Assembly: GCA_946632055.1 (NCBI GenBank)
Contig: CAMPAR010000005.1
Span: forward strand, 1-64,000
Origin: an uncultured Lachnospiraceae bacterium
GTDB taxonomy: Bacteria; Bacillota; Clostridia; Lachnospirales; Lachnospiraceae
Length of the DNA stretch: 64,000 bases
Reading direction: 5' to 3'
Part shown: positions 1-8,566 of the stretch, in pieces
How positions within the stretch are numbered: the first letter of the stretch is position 1
How the letters are laid out: every line of letters begins with the position of its first letter
The notes under the pieces: generated by a model
The model's input: the letters and a program-made list of their open reading frames with translations, nothing else
What the model was told of the DNA's origin: nothing
Database searches by the model: none
Translations under genes and position numbers: made by a program

Positions 1-215
1 GCGATTTCGGCCTGATACGCCTCCGGATAAAGATCCGCATATCCGCCGCGGTTCCTCATGATATAGGCGAGCCACTTTTCGTTCCGTGTAAAACGCAGCA
101 GCTTCAGGCCGGAGGTGTCGAGCTCATAGGCGTTGACGATCATCTCCGTATCCTTTCGTTCCCGCGCCCATTTGCCGGCAAAGCGGTCGGAGGATCTTCT
201 GATCTTCGCTGTTTT
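1..215 (-). pseudogene. DUF3990-like protein remnant, cut by window edge
   Basis: The minus strand is open from about 215 to the window start and reads FAGKWARERKD, then VNAYELD, then LKLLRF, then EKWLAYIMRNRGG. This resembles the middle of DUF3990 proteins, where a (Q/E)KWA segment is followed by a VYELD strand and an EWLDFVVANRRG-like stretch. The usual 40-residue N-terminus (an LYHGS-type start) is missing. An in-frame TGA lies directly upstream (218-216), and the ATG at 219 is in another frame and soon stops. Translation could restart at the ATG at 143. It looks like a 5'-truncated or frameshifted copy. The C-terminus lies outside the window, so intactness cannot be judged. The family call is from memory of the motif pattern. 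Confidence 0.4.
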
Positions 216-327
216 TCATGAAAGGTCTCTCCCTGTTAATCAGAATCCGCGTCTCCCTGTGCGAAACAGGACGCCAACGAAGCAATTGCCAGTGGTTTCA
301 CATATATTTATATAACAATTCCCTCTG

Positions 328-357
328 AAAAGCAACCGAAAAGCTTCTGTTGCTTTT
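328..357. repeat. Inverted repeat overlapping a -35 box
   Basis: AAAAGCAAC (328-336) and GTTGCTTTT (349-357) form a 9-bp inverted repeat with a 12-nt spacer. The right arm covers the -35 hexamer of the next promoter, so it could be an operator or a weak hairpin. No function is proven. Confidence 0.35.
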
Positions 358-378
358 CCCTCCGCCGTGCCGTATACT
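350..378 (+). promoter_or_regulatory. Sigma-70 type promoter for the glycosylase gene
   Basis: TTGCTT (350-355), a 17-bp spacer and TATACT (373-378) precede a GGAGG ribosome site and the ATG at 410. Confidence 0.6.
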
Positions 379-409
379 ACGGATAAGAGTTCATCCGGAG
401 GTAACGATC

Positions 410-886
410 ATGACACACCCCTTCCCGCCCTTATACGGCCCGGACTCGCGGATCCTCATCCTCGGGTCCTTTCCCTCGGTGAAATCGCGCGAGCAGCAGT
501 TTTTCTACGGCCATCCGCAGAACCGCTTCTGGAAGCTCATCGCGGCGCTCCTGGGCGCGCCCGTCCCCGAGACCATCGAAGAAAAGAGGGCCCTGATCCT
601 CGGGAATCATCTGGCCCTCTATGACACCATATTTTCCTGTGAAATCACCGGTTCCTCGGACGCCTCCATTAAAAACGCCGTCCCGACAGACTTAAGCCCG
701 ATCCTGCAGACAGCCCGGATCGTAAAAATCTGCTGCAACGGGACGAAATCCTGGGAGCTTTATCAAAAGTATCAGCTGCCCCTGACCGGAATTCCGGCAG
801 AGAAGCTGCCCTCGACAAGCCCCGCGAACGCCGCCTGGTCCCTGGAAAAACTGACCGCCGCCTGGCGCGAAGTTCTTTTTTCGTAA
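410..886 (+). CDS. DNA-deoxyinosine (hypoxanthine) glycosylase
   Basis: 158 aa. It should excise deaminated bases (hypoxanthine, possibly uracil) from DNA at the start of base-excision repair. The N-terminus has the conserved block ILGSFPSVKSREQQFFYGHP followed by QNRFWK, the hallmark of the hypoxanthine-DNA glycosylase branch of the uracil-DNA glycosylase superfamily. A CCNGTKSWELYQK motif and the SPANAAW motif near the C-terminus complete the fold. Length is typical. The ORF track starts at 350, but the ATG at 410 has GGAGG nine bases upstream and begins at the first conserved residues (MTHPFPPLYG). It stands alone with its own promoter and is probably monocistronic. Confidence 0.85.
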   Translation: MTHPFPPLYGPDSRILILGSFPSVKSREQQFFYGHPQNRFWKLIAALLGAPVPETIEEKRALILGNHLALYDTIFSCEITGSSDASIKNAVPTDLSPILQTARIVKICCNGTKSWELYQKYQLPLTGIPAEKLPSTSPANAAWSLEKLTAAWREVLFS

Positions 887-922
887 AATAGATTTTCCTT
901 TCAGTTTCGTTTCAGTAATTCC

Positions 923-931
923 TGTTATACT
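923..931 (+). promoter_or_regulatory. Extended -10 promoter element
   Basis: TGTTATACT matches the extended -10 form TGnTATAAT and lies 32 bases before the ATG of the beta-helix lipoprotein gene. No convincing -35 is seen. Confidence 0.4.
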
Positions 932-962
932 TGCGCCATCAAAACCAAGGAGGAACCTGAGT

Positions 963-2564
963 ATGAAACTGAACCGAACCCTTCCCACAGCGCTGGCGGC
1001 ACTTTTAATCTTATCCGCCGCGGCCTGCAATATCAATACGACAGAAACTGAAACCACTTCCGCCGCTTCAGCTGCAGAAGTATCGGAAACCGGGACGACC
1101 GCGGAAGAACCTGCGGAAGCCGAAGATACCGAAACGAACACCGGCGATTCTTCGCAGGATGCAGATCAGGATGATTCCGACCGTCCCGATGCTCCCCCCG
1201 ACGGTGAAGGCGGTGAAAAACCCGAAGGTACGCCCCCGGACGGCGAGGGCGGCGACAGGCCCGAAGGCACGCCCCCGGACGGCAAAGGCGGCGACAGGCC
1301 CGAAGGCACGCCCCCGGACGGCGAAGGCGGCGGCTTCGGCGGCGGATCCTCTTCTTCCGATATCGATTATACCGCAGCCGTTACGATCGATTCTGCCGTT
1401 ACGCAGTCCGGAGAATCCTATGTCAGCACAACGGCCGATGAGTCCGCGCTTCTTGTCAGTACCTCGGATTCCGTCACGATTGAAAACGCAGCAGTGGAAA
1501 AGACCGGCGATTCCGACGGAGGCGACAACTGCAATTTCTACGGTCTGAATGCGGCCGTCCTCGCAAAGGACGGGGCGAACGTCACCATCACCGGCGGCAC
1601 GATTACGAGTGACGCGGACGGTGCGAACGGCGTCTTCTCCTACGGCGGAAACGGCGGACAGAACGGCGCCGAGGGCGACGGAACGACGGTCACGATCCGG
1701 GATACGGTCATTACAACGACCGGCGACGGCTCGGGCGGCATCATGACCACCGGCGGCGGCATCACCTACGCCTATGACCTCACCGTCACGACCTCCGGCC
1801 AGTCCTCTGCGGCCATCCGCACCGACCGCGGCGGCGGAACCGTTGTCGTGGACGGCGGCAGCTATACGACGAACGGACTCGGCTCCCCGGCAATCTATTC
1901 GACCGCGGATATTACCGTTTCGAACGCAGAGCTCGTGTCCAACCTTTCCGAAGGCGTCTGCATCGAGGGCAAGAACTCGATCACGCTGGAGAACTGCGAG
2001 CTCACGGCGAACAACACCAAATGCAACGGCAACGCGACCTTCTATGACAGCATCATGATTTACCAGTCGATGTCCGGCGACGCAGACAGCGGCACCTCGT
2101 CCTTCACCATGACGGACGGCACGCTCACCAGCAAAAACGGCCACATTTTCCATGTGACCAATACGAATGCGGTGATTACGCTTGAAAATGTTCAGCTGGT
2201 CAATGAGGACAGCGCGGGCGTCCTGCTCTCGGTCTGTGACGACGGCTGGTCCGGCGCCGAGAACATCGCAACGCTGAACGCCGTGAATCAGGTTCTCGAA
2301 GGAACCATCCTCGTCGGCGACAACTCCACGCTGACGCTGAACCTCACGGAAGGCTCTTCCTTCACCGGTTCGATCAGCGGCGAGATTACAAACGCTTCCG
2401 GCGAAACCGTCTCGACCGAGATCGGCACGGTATCCGTCACGCTCGACGGAACCAGCACCTGGACCCTGACGGCGGACACCTGGATCACCGAGTTCAACGG
2501 CAGCACGGACAATATCATTTCGAACGGCTATACACTGTATGTAAACGGAACGGCCGTGAACTGA
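963..2564 (+). CDS. Beta-helix surface lipoprotein with Pro/Gly-rich repeats
   Basis: 533 aa. Residues 1-22 form a lipoprotein signal peptide ending in an AAAC lipobox, so the protein is probably anchored on the outer face of the membrane. An acidic Ser/Thr/Glu linker follows, then about four near-copies of PPDGEGGDRPEGT (around 78-125). The rest (about 135-533) consists of short repeating strands rich in T, V, G, N and D, for example VTITGGTIT and VTIENAAVEK. This pattern fits a right-handed parallel beta-helix of the adhesin or pectate-lyase fold; no catalytic site is recognisable. It may bind carbohydrate or act as an adhesin. It converges on the next lipoprotein gene across a long palindrome. 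The substrate is unknown. Confidence 0.7.
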   Translation: MKLNRTLPTALAALLILSAAACNINTTETETTSAASAAEVSETGTTAEEPAEAEDTETNTGDSSQDADQDDSDRPDAPPDGEGGEKPEGTPPDGEGGDRPEGTPPDGKGGDRPEGTPPDGEGGGFGGGSSSSDIDYTAAVTIDSAVTQSGESYVSTTADESALLVSTSDSVTIENAAVEKTGDSDGGDNCNFYGLNAAVLAKDGANVTITGGTITSDADGANGVFSYGGNGGQNGAEGDGTTVTIRDTVITTTGDGSGGIMTTGGGITYAYDLTVTTSGQSSAAIRTDRGGGTVVVDGGSYTTNGLGSPAIYSTADITVSNAELVSNLSEGVCIEGKNSITLENCELTANNTKCNGNATFYDSIMIYQSMSGDADSGTSSFTMTDGTLTSKNGHIFHVTNTNAVITLENVQLVNEDSAGVLLSVCDDGWSGAENIATLNAVNQVLEGTILVGDNSTLTLNLTEGSSFTGSISGEITNASGETVSTEIGTVSVTLDGTSTWTLTADTWITEFNGSTDNIISNGYTLYVNGTAVN

Positions 2565-2576
2565 GCGCCAAAAATG

Positions 2577-2636
2577 AGACAGGGGGAGACAGGGGGAGAC
2601 AGGGGGAGACAGGGGGAGACAGGGGGAGACAGGGGG
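2577..2636. repeat. Six tandem copies of a 10-bp unit (GGGGGAGACA)
   Basis: About 60 bp directly after the beta-helix gene is made of perfect decamer repeats. It runs into the left arm of the adjoining palindrome, whose first bases are the same unit. Confidence 0.9.
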
Positions 2637-2686
2637 ACGGTTCTTTCGTCTTGGTTCGCCAAGACGAAAGAACCGTCCCCCTGTCT
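2627..2686. terminator. 28-bp perfect palindrome with TTCG loop, probable bidirectional terminator or REP-like element
   Basis: Left arm 2627-2654, loop TTCG 2655-2658, right arm 2659-2686. All 28 bp pair without mismatch, with core GACGGTTCTTTCGTCTTGG. It sits between two convergent genes, so it can end transcription from both sides, although there is no long T-run. A TTCG tetraloop and such length are typical of dispersed palindromic repeats in clostridial genomes. Confidence 0.65.
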
Positions 2687-2702
2687 CTGATCACTGTCTC
2701 TG

Positions 2703-4400
2703 TTATTCTCCGTCAAACTGCACTTCCCGGTTGACATATTCGAGGAAAGCCCGGATGCTGAAGGGGCACTCGAGCGATGCGCGCCCGTCAGCCTGCAGCA
2801 GAAGCTCTTCCCCGGAAGCGTATTCTGCCGAAAGGAACCAGCCGTCGAAGTCCTCATTGTTTTCCATATGGTAACCGTTGTGCTCCGGAAGCTTCTCCGA
2901 TTTGATCAGTTCCGCGAGGCCCTTCATGAATTTCCCGGAGACTTTCCCGCTGTACTGGCAGATCACATAGCTGTCGCCCATCGCATTGAAGTCGAGCTGA
3001 CCGCTGCCGTCCTCCTTCGAGATGTCGATGCTGAAGTGCCCTGCTGTCCAGGGATCTCCCTGCGGCACGTCATATAAGGTGTCGTCTAAGCTGAAGCTCA
3101 GGTGAAACTCCGTAAGCTCCGTCGATTCGATCTCTTTCGGAAGGTCTTCCGAAAGGTCCCGGATTTCCTTCTCCGCCGCCAGTTCGTCTTCCCGGACAAA
3201 GCGGAAGGAGTGTCCGTCTGCATCCAGGATCATTTCATCGGCCTGCAGCGACCCGTCCGCCTGAAGGTGCATCTGAGAAACGATATCGAAGGAATCCTCC
3301 CGGCCGTTCGTCCAGTTCACGAGCTGCTTGTATTCTTCGCCGATCACCCGAACCGTATAGACCTCCGTCATTCCGCCGTAAAGCACCATCGTCAGCTGAT
3401 CCCCCTCGATGTCCAGGGTCGTATCGCTGTTCACATCCACCCAGTGTCCCTGAAGATATTCCAGGACCTCCGCGTTCTCGGACTCTTCAGGGGTCGTTTC
3501 GTTTGAAGCTCCGTTTTCGTCCGATCCGCTGCTTTCCTCTCTCGGCAGAACTTCCGCCCGCTCATCCGCATAGTCCAGAAATGCCTTGATGCTGAAGGGG
3601 CATTCAAGCGCCGGACGGCCGTCACGGTAAAGCTCGAGTTTTTCTCCGGACGCATATTCCGCTGTGAGGCTCCAGCTCTTGAAGTTCTCGTTATTGGTGA
3701 GGTACATGCCGTTGTGCTCCGCGATCTTCTGCTCCCCGATCAGCTTCGCGAGCCCCCGCATATAGTCCTCCGTCACCTGCCCGGAAAAATCGCAGAAGAT
3801 GTAGGAGGAACCCATCCCGTCAAAATTCATGGAATAATTTCCATCGTCCTGCCGCGTGATTTCAAAGTGATATCGCCCGCGTTCCCAGGAACCGTCCGCC
3901 GGCACATCATACCAGGAGTCTTCCAGACTGAAGCTCAGGCTGAATTCCACGAGTTCCTGTGATTCAATCGTTTTCGGAAGATCTCTGGATTTGTCAATGA
4001 CTTCCTTTTCCTTCTCCAGATCCTCCTCGCGGACGAAGCGGTACTTGTGCCCCTCGGCGTCCATAATCTGCTCATAGGCCGAGAGCACGCCGTCCCGGAT
4101 CTCAATCGTCCCGAGCATGCCAAAGCCCTTGTCATAGGAATCGCTCTTCGCGTTCTCGATATATTTCACATCTTCTCCGCGAACCCGGACCGTGTAGGTT
4201 TCTTTGATATAAGCGTCCTTCACCGTCATCCGGCGTCCTTTGAATTCCAGCGTCGTATCTCCGTTGACATCATACCAGCGGCCCTGCAGCGCCTTCAGAT
4301 TGCTGTCGAGCCCGATGCCGAACATCCCGCAGCCGGTAAATAATACAGGAAGCACCAGAACGCCTGCCGCCAGAATCACGGGGATCATAATCTTCTTCAT
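2703..4400 (-). CDS. Secreted lipoprotein with two duplicated ~200-aa domains, function unknown
   Basis: 565 aa. The N-terminus is a lipoprotein signal (hydrophobic stretch, then LFTGC lipobox near residue 24). The mature part is an internal duplication. Copy one, about 35-285, starts LQGRWYDVNGDTTLEF. Copy two, about 315-560, starts LQGHWVDVNSDTTLDI. Both copies share the blocks LSFSLED/LSFSLDD, then NGMYLTNNE/NGYHMENNE, SAEYASGE and ALECPFSIKAFL/SLECPFSIRAFL. An acidic Ser/Asn/Glu linker separates them. I do not recognise the domain. A GGAGG site precedes the ATG at 4400. It is probably a cell-surface binding protein. Confidence 0.65.
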   Translation of the reverse strand: MKKIMIPVILAAGVLVLPVLFTGCGMFGIGLDSNLKALQGRWYDVNGDTTLEFKGRRMTVKDAYIKETYTVRVRGEDVKYIENAKSDSYDKGFGMLGTIEIRDGVLSAYEQIMDAEGHKYRFVREEDLEKEKEVIDKSRDLPKTIESQELVEFSLSFSLEDSWYDVPADGSWERGRYHFEITRQDDGNYSMNFDGMGSSYIFCDFSGQVTEDYMRGLAKLIGEQKIAEHNGMYLTNNENFKSWSLTAEYASGEKLELYRDGRPALECPFSIKAFLDYADERAEVLPREESSGSDENGASNETTPEESENAEVLEYLQGHWVDVNSDTTLDIEGDQLTMVLYGGMTEVYTVRVIGEEYKQLVNWTNGREDSFDIVSQMHLQADGSLQADEMILDADGHSFRFVREDELAAEKEIRDLSEDLPKEIESTELTEFHLSFSLDDTLYDVPQGDPWTAGHFSIDISKEDGSGQLDFNAMGDSYVICQYSGKVSGKFMKGLAELIKSEKLPEHNGYHMENNEDFDGWFLSAEYASGEELLLQADGRASLECPFSIRAFLEYVNREVQFDGE

Positions 4401-4483
4401 TTGCTGACCTCCTCATCCGTCATCACTGCAAAAATAACACTTCAGCCACTGAGGCCTGTCCTTCTATTCCTGTCTTGTCTTTC

Positions 4484-5707
4484 TTACCAGCGCACCTGCC
4501 AGCGCTTCATCAGGGCGTCCAGATCCTCGGGGGATGCGGCTTTTGCCTTCTGTTCGCCCGAATCCTTCCAGGATGCTTCTGTTTCCTTCTTCAGCGCCTT
4601 CTCCGCCTGCCGGTGCTCCTCCAGAAGCGCCTCAAAGCGCGCCTCCTGCGTGCCCGGCGCGACCGCTTCTCCGGTCCAGGCCGAGAGATAAGCCGCGTTC
4701 GAAATCGACAGGGCCTTAATTCCCTCATAACCCGGCACCTGCGGCTCGCGATCCTCGAGGACGGCGCGCGCAAAATCCTCCAGAAGGATCGGATGTCCGT
4801 CCGGCTCTTCGGCAGAGAATTCCTCGTATTCCGTCTCGCCGGCATAGAAGCCTTCCTTCGCCGTGAAACAAACCTCGCGCTCCGGTTTTTTAAGCTTCCA
4901 CCACTTCAACAGACCGTTTTCCAGCACGATTTTTCCGCGGTCGCCGGAGATCTCCAGCCGGTTCGTGCCGGGGCATTCGCCGGTCGTCGTGATGAAGGTC
5001 GCCACCGCGCCGTTTTCATATTCGCCGATAATCGTCGCGTCGTCGTCCACATTGATATGGTGGTACTTTCCGAAGCCGACGACGGCCTGTACCCGGTCCG
5101 GCACACCGAACATCCACTGCCAGAGGTCGAGATTATGCGGCGCCTGATTGAGGAGCACGCCGCCGCCTTCGCCCGTCCAGGTCGCCCGCCAGGAGCCGGA
5201 ATCGTAATAGGCCTGCGTGCGGTACCAGTTCGTCACGATCCACACGAAGCGCTTCAGTTCCCCGAGTTCTCCCGCCTGAATGATGTCGTGGGCGCGGATG
5301 AATAAGGGGTTCGTCCGCTGGTTGAACATGATCGCGAACTTCTTCCCGGAGGCCTTCGCCGCCTCGTTCATCTCCCGCACGGCCGCGGTCGTCACGCCGG
5401 CCGGCTTTTCCGTGAGTACGTGCAGGCCGCGCTGAAAGGCTTCCTTCGCATATACGGGGTGGAGGTAGTGCGGCGCCGCGATGAGCACGGCATCCGCAAG
5501 TCCGCTGTCCATGAGCTCGATCGTGTCCGTAAACTGCGCCGCCTGGGGGTGCAGTTTTTCCGCAATTTCAAAGCGTTCCGGGCGGATATCGCAGACCGCC
5601 GTGATTTCCACCGACGGGCACCGTCCGTCCGCCACATTTTTCAGATGTCCGGAACCCATGTTTCCGATGCCGATCACGCCGAGGCGGAGCCTGTCTTCCG
5701 AAGTCAT
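4484..5707 (-). CDS. Gfo/Idh/MocA family oxidoreductase (1)
   Basis: 407 aa. NAD(P)-dependent sugar or inositol dehydrogenase-type enzyme, cytoplasmic. Residues 8-40 carry the Rossmann fingerprint GVIGIGNMGSGH, TEKPAG gives the EKP motif (about 100), and NQAPHNLDLWQW carries the catalytic His/Asp region (about 185). It is the last gene of a three-gene operon (esterase, SDR, this), with 15 bases between it and the SDR gene. The extended C-terminal tail is rich in charged residues (EEHRQAEKALKKE). The substrate cannot be read from sequence. The pairing with an esterase suggests acylated sugar derivatives. Confidence 0.85.
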   Translation of the reverse strand: MTSEDRLRLGVIGIGNMGSGHLKNVADGRCPSVEITAVCDIRPERFEIAEKLHPQAAQFTDTIELMDSGLADAVLIAAPHYLHPVYAKEAFQRGLHVLTEKPAGVTTAAVREMNEAAKASGKKFAIMFNQRTNPLFIRAHDIIQAGELGELKRFVWIVTNWYRTQAYYDSGSWRATWTGEGGGVLLNQAPHNLDLWQWMFGVPDRVQAVVGFGKYHHINVDDDATIIGEYENGAVATFITTTGECPGTNRLEISGDRGKIVLENGLLKWWKLKKPEREVCFTAKEGFYAGETEYEEFSAEEPDGHPILLEDFARAVLEDREPQVPGYEGIKALSISNAAYLSAWTGEAVAPGTQEARFEALLEEHRQAEKALKKETEASWKDSGEQKAKAASPEDLDALMKRWQVRW

Positions 5708-5722
5708 CCCTTTTCCTCCTCC

Positions 5723-6508
5723 TTATCCGAGTTTTTTCTTCTGCTGCTTTCCCGCGATACGGACAGAGAGAGACGGCGGAGCCAGCTTTGAGAGCACAAC
5801 TCCGGCCCGCATCGTAAAGGAGGGCACGATAATCATTTTGCCTTTAAAAAGCTTCTTCACGGCATAGCGCACGCATTCCTCGGCACTGATGCCTTTTAAC
5901 GAGAATTTCACGCGCGCAACGTCGTTGAATTCCGTATCGACAGGACCAGGGCAGAGCGCGCTGACCGTCACGCGGCTCTTCCGGTCGCGGCATTCGGACC
6001 GGACCGCGCGGGTCAGGCTGACCATATAGGCCTTCGTGGCGTAATAGGCGGCCATGTAGGGGCCGCCGGGCAGGAGGCCCGCCGAAGACGCCACATTCAG
6101 AATGTATCCCTGAATGCCCTTTTCTTCAAAGAACTGCAGCATTTTCTTCAGCAGGATATGCTGAGCCGTCACATTGACGTCGATGAGCTGCATCTCCTTC
6201 GAGAGCTCCGTCTCCGTAAATCCGCCGAAATCCCCGAGGCCGGCGTTATTGATCACGACGCGCACCGGCAGCTTCGCCGCTTCCCGCGCGACGAGCCCGC
6301 ACTCCGCGCGGAAGGACAGATCCGCCGGAAGGATCCGGATATCCACCGGATAGTCTTTTTTCAGTTCATCCTTCAGTTTCTGCAGGCGCTCCGCCCGCCG
6401 CGCGACGAGCAGCAGGCTGTAGCCCTTTGCCGCCAGCTGCCGCGCAAACTCACGGCCGATTCCGGAGGAAGCTCCGGTAATCAGCGCATACTCTTTTACT
6501 CTTTCCAT
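5723..6508 (-). CDS. SDR family NAD(P)-dependent oxidoreductase
   Basis: 261 aa, classical short-chain dehydrogenase/reductase. Visible motifs in order: TGASSGIG (cofactor loop, 11-18), RRAE after strand 2 (basic residues favour NADP), NNAG (about 87), VASSAG with the catalytic Ser (about 139) and YYATK with the Tyr-Lys pair (about 153). The CPGPVDTEF stretch is typical of the DltE/YqjQ-like branch. The C-terminus ends in a lysine cluster. Its start is 3 bases from the esterase stop, so the two are probably co-translated. It likely reduces or oxidises a hydroxyl or ketone; the substrate is unknown. Confidence 0.85.
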   Translation of the reverse strand: MERVKEYALITGASSGIGREFARQLAAKGYSLLLVARRAERLQKLKDELKKDYPVDIRILPADLSFRAECGLVAREAAKLPVRVVINNAGLGDFGGFTETELSKEMQLIDVNVTAQHILLKKMLQFFEEKGIQGYILNVASSAGLLPGGPYMAAYYATKAYMVSLTRAVRSECRDRKSRVTVSALCPGPVDTEFNDVARVKFSLKGISAEECVRYAVKKLFKGKMIIVPSFTMRAGVVLSKLAPPSLSVRIAGKQQKKKLG

Positions 6509-6511
6509 ACC

Positions 6512-7372
6512 TTAGTCCTGCCCGGTTTGATCCTCGTCCTTCGAAATGTGACCGCTGTTGATGCCAAGCCCCGACTTTTCTACCGGAAGCCACTCATAAA
6601 TCGCGTATTTGATCCAGGTGTCCCAGAAGTCCCATTCGTGGGCTCCGGGGCCGATTTTGAAGGTATACGGTACGCCTTCCGAATCGAGGAATTTCGCGAA
6701 CTTCTCGTTGTTCGGAAGGAGTCCGTCCGATTCGCCGCAGGCCAGGAAAATCTGCGGAATTTCTTTTCTCTCCGCCTTCAGCTTCCGGATGAGGACCTCC
6801 GGGTTGCAGTCATTCGTAAGCGCCGCCTCAAGATCCCCGAAGCAGGCCTCCGAATAATCGCGCCGCTGCAGGAACATAAAGGTATCGTTCGTCTTCGTCA
6901 GGTTGTCCTCGAGAATCAGTGCGGAGGAAAGCGCCACGATGGACCCGAAGGTATCGCTGTACTTCAGGCCGTTCCGGAGTGCGCCGTAGCCGCCCATCGA
7001 AAGTCCGCCGATGAAGGTGTCCTCGCGCTTTCTGGAGAGCGGGAACATTTTCCGGGTCTGCTCGACGAGCTCCCGTCCGATGAATTCGCCGTAGTTATTC
7101 ATGCTTTCCGGATGATCCAGATAGAAGCTGTTGTCGCCCGAGGGCATCACGACCGCGAGGTCATTCTCCTCCGCGAAGCGCTGGATGCGGGTTCCCGTCA
7201 CCCAGTCGACGCAGCTTCCGAGAATTCCGTGCAGAAGGTACAGGGTTTTGTAGGGTTTTTCCTCCCGGACCGGCATGCCGGGAAAGGTCATTTTGTCCGT
7301 CGGAAGGATCACATAGACGGGCACCGTGCGGCCGAGGGTTCCGGCCATCATGCTGACCTGAATAAAAGCCAT
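6512..7372 (-). CDS. Alpha/beta-hydrolase, acetyl- or tributyrin-esterase type
   Basis: 286 aa, esterase D / EstA-like fold without a signal peptide, so cytoplasmic. YLLHGILGS forms the oxyanion region (about 46), GGLSMGGYGA carries the nucleophilic Ser (about 123), and GAHEWDFWDTWI supplies the catalytic His (about 258). Enzymes of this family remove acetyl or other short acyl groups from sugars or cinnamoyl esters. It is the first gene of the esterase-SDR-Gfo operon with a good promoter at 7431-7459. A role in de-acetylating imported oligosaccharides is inferred from context. Confidence 0.82.
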   Translation of the reverse strand: MAFIQVSMMAGTLGRTVPVYVILPTDKMTFPGMPVREEKPYKTLYLLHGILGSCVDWVTGTRIQRFAEENDLAVVMPSGDNSFYLDHPESMNNYGEFIGRELVEQTRKMFPLSRKREDTFIGGLSMGGYGALRNGLKYSDTFGSIVALSSALILEDNLTKTNDTFMFLQRRDYSEACFGDLEAALTNDCNPEVLIRKLKAERKEIPQIFLACGESDGLLPNNEKFAKFLDSEGVPYTFKIGPGAHEWDFWDTWIKYAIYEWLPVEKSGLGINSGHISKDEDQTGQD

Positions 7373-7430
7373 GGATTATACCTCTCTTTTTATCGTTTTG
7401 ATGACGCATTCTTTTGGTTCTTCTGCGTCA

Positions 7431-7459
7431 AGAATACACGATTCAGAGGAAATAATCAA
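7431..7459 (-). promoter_or_regulatory. Promoter of the esterase-SDR-Gfo operon
   Basis: On the minus strand TTGATT, a 17-bp spacer and TATTCT lie 59 bases before the esterase ATG. Confidence 0.55.
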
Positions 7460-7480
7460 GCACCTGACGATAAAAAGCCT

Positions 7481-8566
7481 TTATACCTTTCCGTCAATCC
7501 GCACTGCCTGCTCCTCGGCCTTCAGGCAGAGCTCGGCGGCCTTGAAGGCGTGCGCCTGCGTCATCGCGTTTTCCGTCCGGTTCAGGCAGTCGAGAATCAG
7601 TCCGCCGAAGAACGGGAAGCCGACGGTTCCCTTGGCGTCGAAATACTGCTCGCCCTTTCCGTTCACGAGGTAGACGTGGTCTCCGTCCTCTTTTCCCGTG
7701 GCAATGTCCACATATTTGCGGATCTCGATATAGCCCTCCGTGCCGAGAATGAAGGTCCGCCCGTCTCCCCAGGTCCGAAGGCCGTCCGGCGTGAACCAGT
7801 CGACGCGGAAGTAGTTCGTCGTTCCATTCGCGCCGACAATCGAGCAGTCGCCGAAGTCCTCAAGCTCCGGATACTCCGGATGCGCATAGTTTGCGATCCT
7901 GGAAAGCTGCACCGTGGCATCCTCCTCGTCCGCATAATACAGATACTGCTCGATCTGGTGGCTTCCGATGTCACAGAGGATTCCGCCGTATTTTTCCCGC
8001 TCGAAGAACCAGGCGGGCCGGGTCGGCGCGCTGAGCCGGTGCGGGCCGAAGCCGGTCACGGAGATCACCTTGCCGATTTCTCCGTTCTTAATCAGCTCTC
8101 CCGCAAGAACCGCGCCTTCCACATGGAGCCGCTCGGAATAGTAGACCATATATTTCCGGCCGGTTTCGGCGGTCAGCCGCTTCGCCTCGTTCAGCTGCTC
8201 CGTCGTCGTAAAGGGCGCCTTGTCCGTAAAATAATCCTTTCCCGCCCGGATTGCCCTGAAACCGAGGGCCGCCCGCTCGCTCGTAACGGCCGCGCCGGCG
8301 ATCAGCTGCGTATCGGGATCGGACAGGGCTTCCTCCTCGCTCTTTGCCGCGCGCGCCTCCGGATAGGTCCGAAGAAAGGCCGCGAGCTTCGCGGGGTCCG
8401 GGTCCCAGGCGTACTTCAGGGTTCCGCCGGCTTCCCGGAGTCCGTTCGTCATTCCGTAAATATGTCCGTGATCCAGCCGGACCGCCGAAAATACAAATTC
8501 TCCCGGCCGGACGACCGCTTTTTTCGCGCCGCTCGGCGCATAGTTCATTCCGTCTTTTCTGTCCAT
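7481..8566 (-). CDS. Gfo/Idh/MocA family oxidoreductase (2), divergent
   Basis: 361 aa using the ATG at 8566, which follows GGGAGG; the ORF-track start at 8593 lacks a site. The overall fold matches Gfo/Idh/MocA, with a C-terminal sheet domain and the DIGSHQIEQ motif in place of the usual HxxD region. Two signature elements are altered. The GxGxxG cofactor loop is replaced by SAVRLDHGH, and the EKP motif reads DKAP. Cofactor binding may therefore differ, or the protein may have another role. It is downstream of Gfo (3) with a 30-base gap and is probably in the same operon. Confidence 0.75.
   Translation of the reverse strand: MDRKDGMNYAPSGAKKAVVRPGEFVFSAVRLDHGHIYGMTNGLREAGGTLKYAWDPDPAKLAAFLRTYPEARAAKSEEEALSDPDTQLIAGAAVTSERAALGFRAIRAGKDYFTDKAPFTTTEQLNEAKRLTAETGRKYMVYYSERLHVEGAVLAGELIKNGEIGKVISVTGFGPHRLSAPTRPAWFFEREKYGGILCDIGSHQIEQYLYYADEEDATVQLSRIANYAHPEYPELEDFGDCSIVGANGTTNYFRVDWFTPDGLRTWGDGRTFILGTEGYIEIRKYVDIATGKEDGDHVYLVNGKGEQYFDAKGTVGFPFFGGLILDCLNRTENAMTQAHAFKAAELCLKAEEQAVRIDGKV

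Noticed and set aside
1068-2153. 361-aa minus-strand ORF
   Set aside because: Antisense to the beta-helix gene; its apparent repeats mirror those of the true gene.
2577-2636. CRISPR array
   Set aside because: Units are contiguous decamers with no spacers and no cas genes are present.
2528-2857. 109-aa ORF through the decamer repeats
   Set aside because: Its PLSPPVSPCL repeats are only a translation of the tandem decamer.
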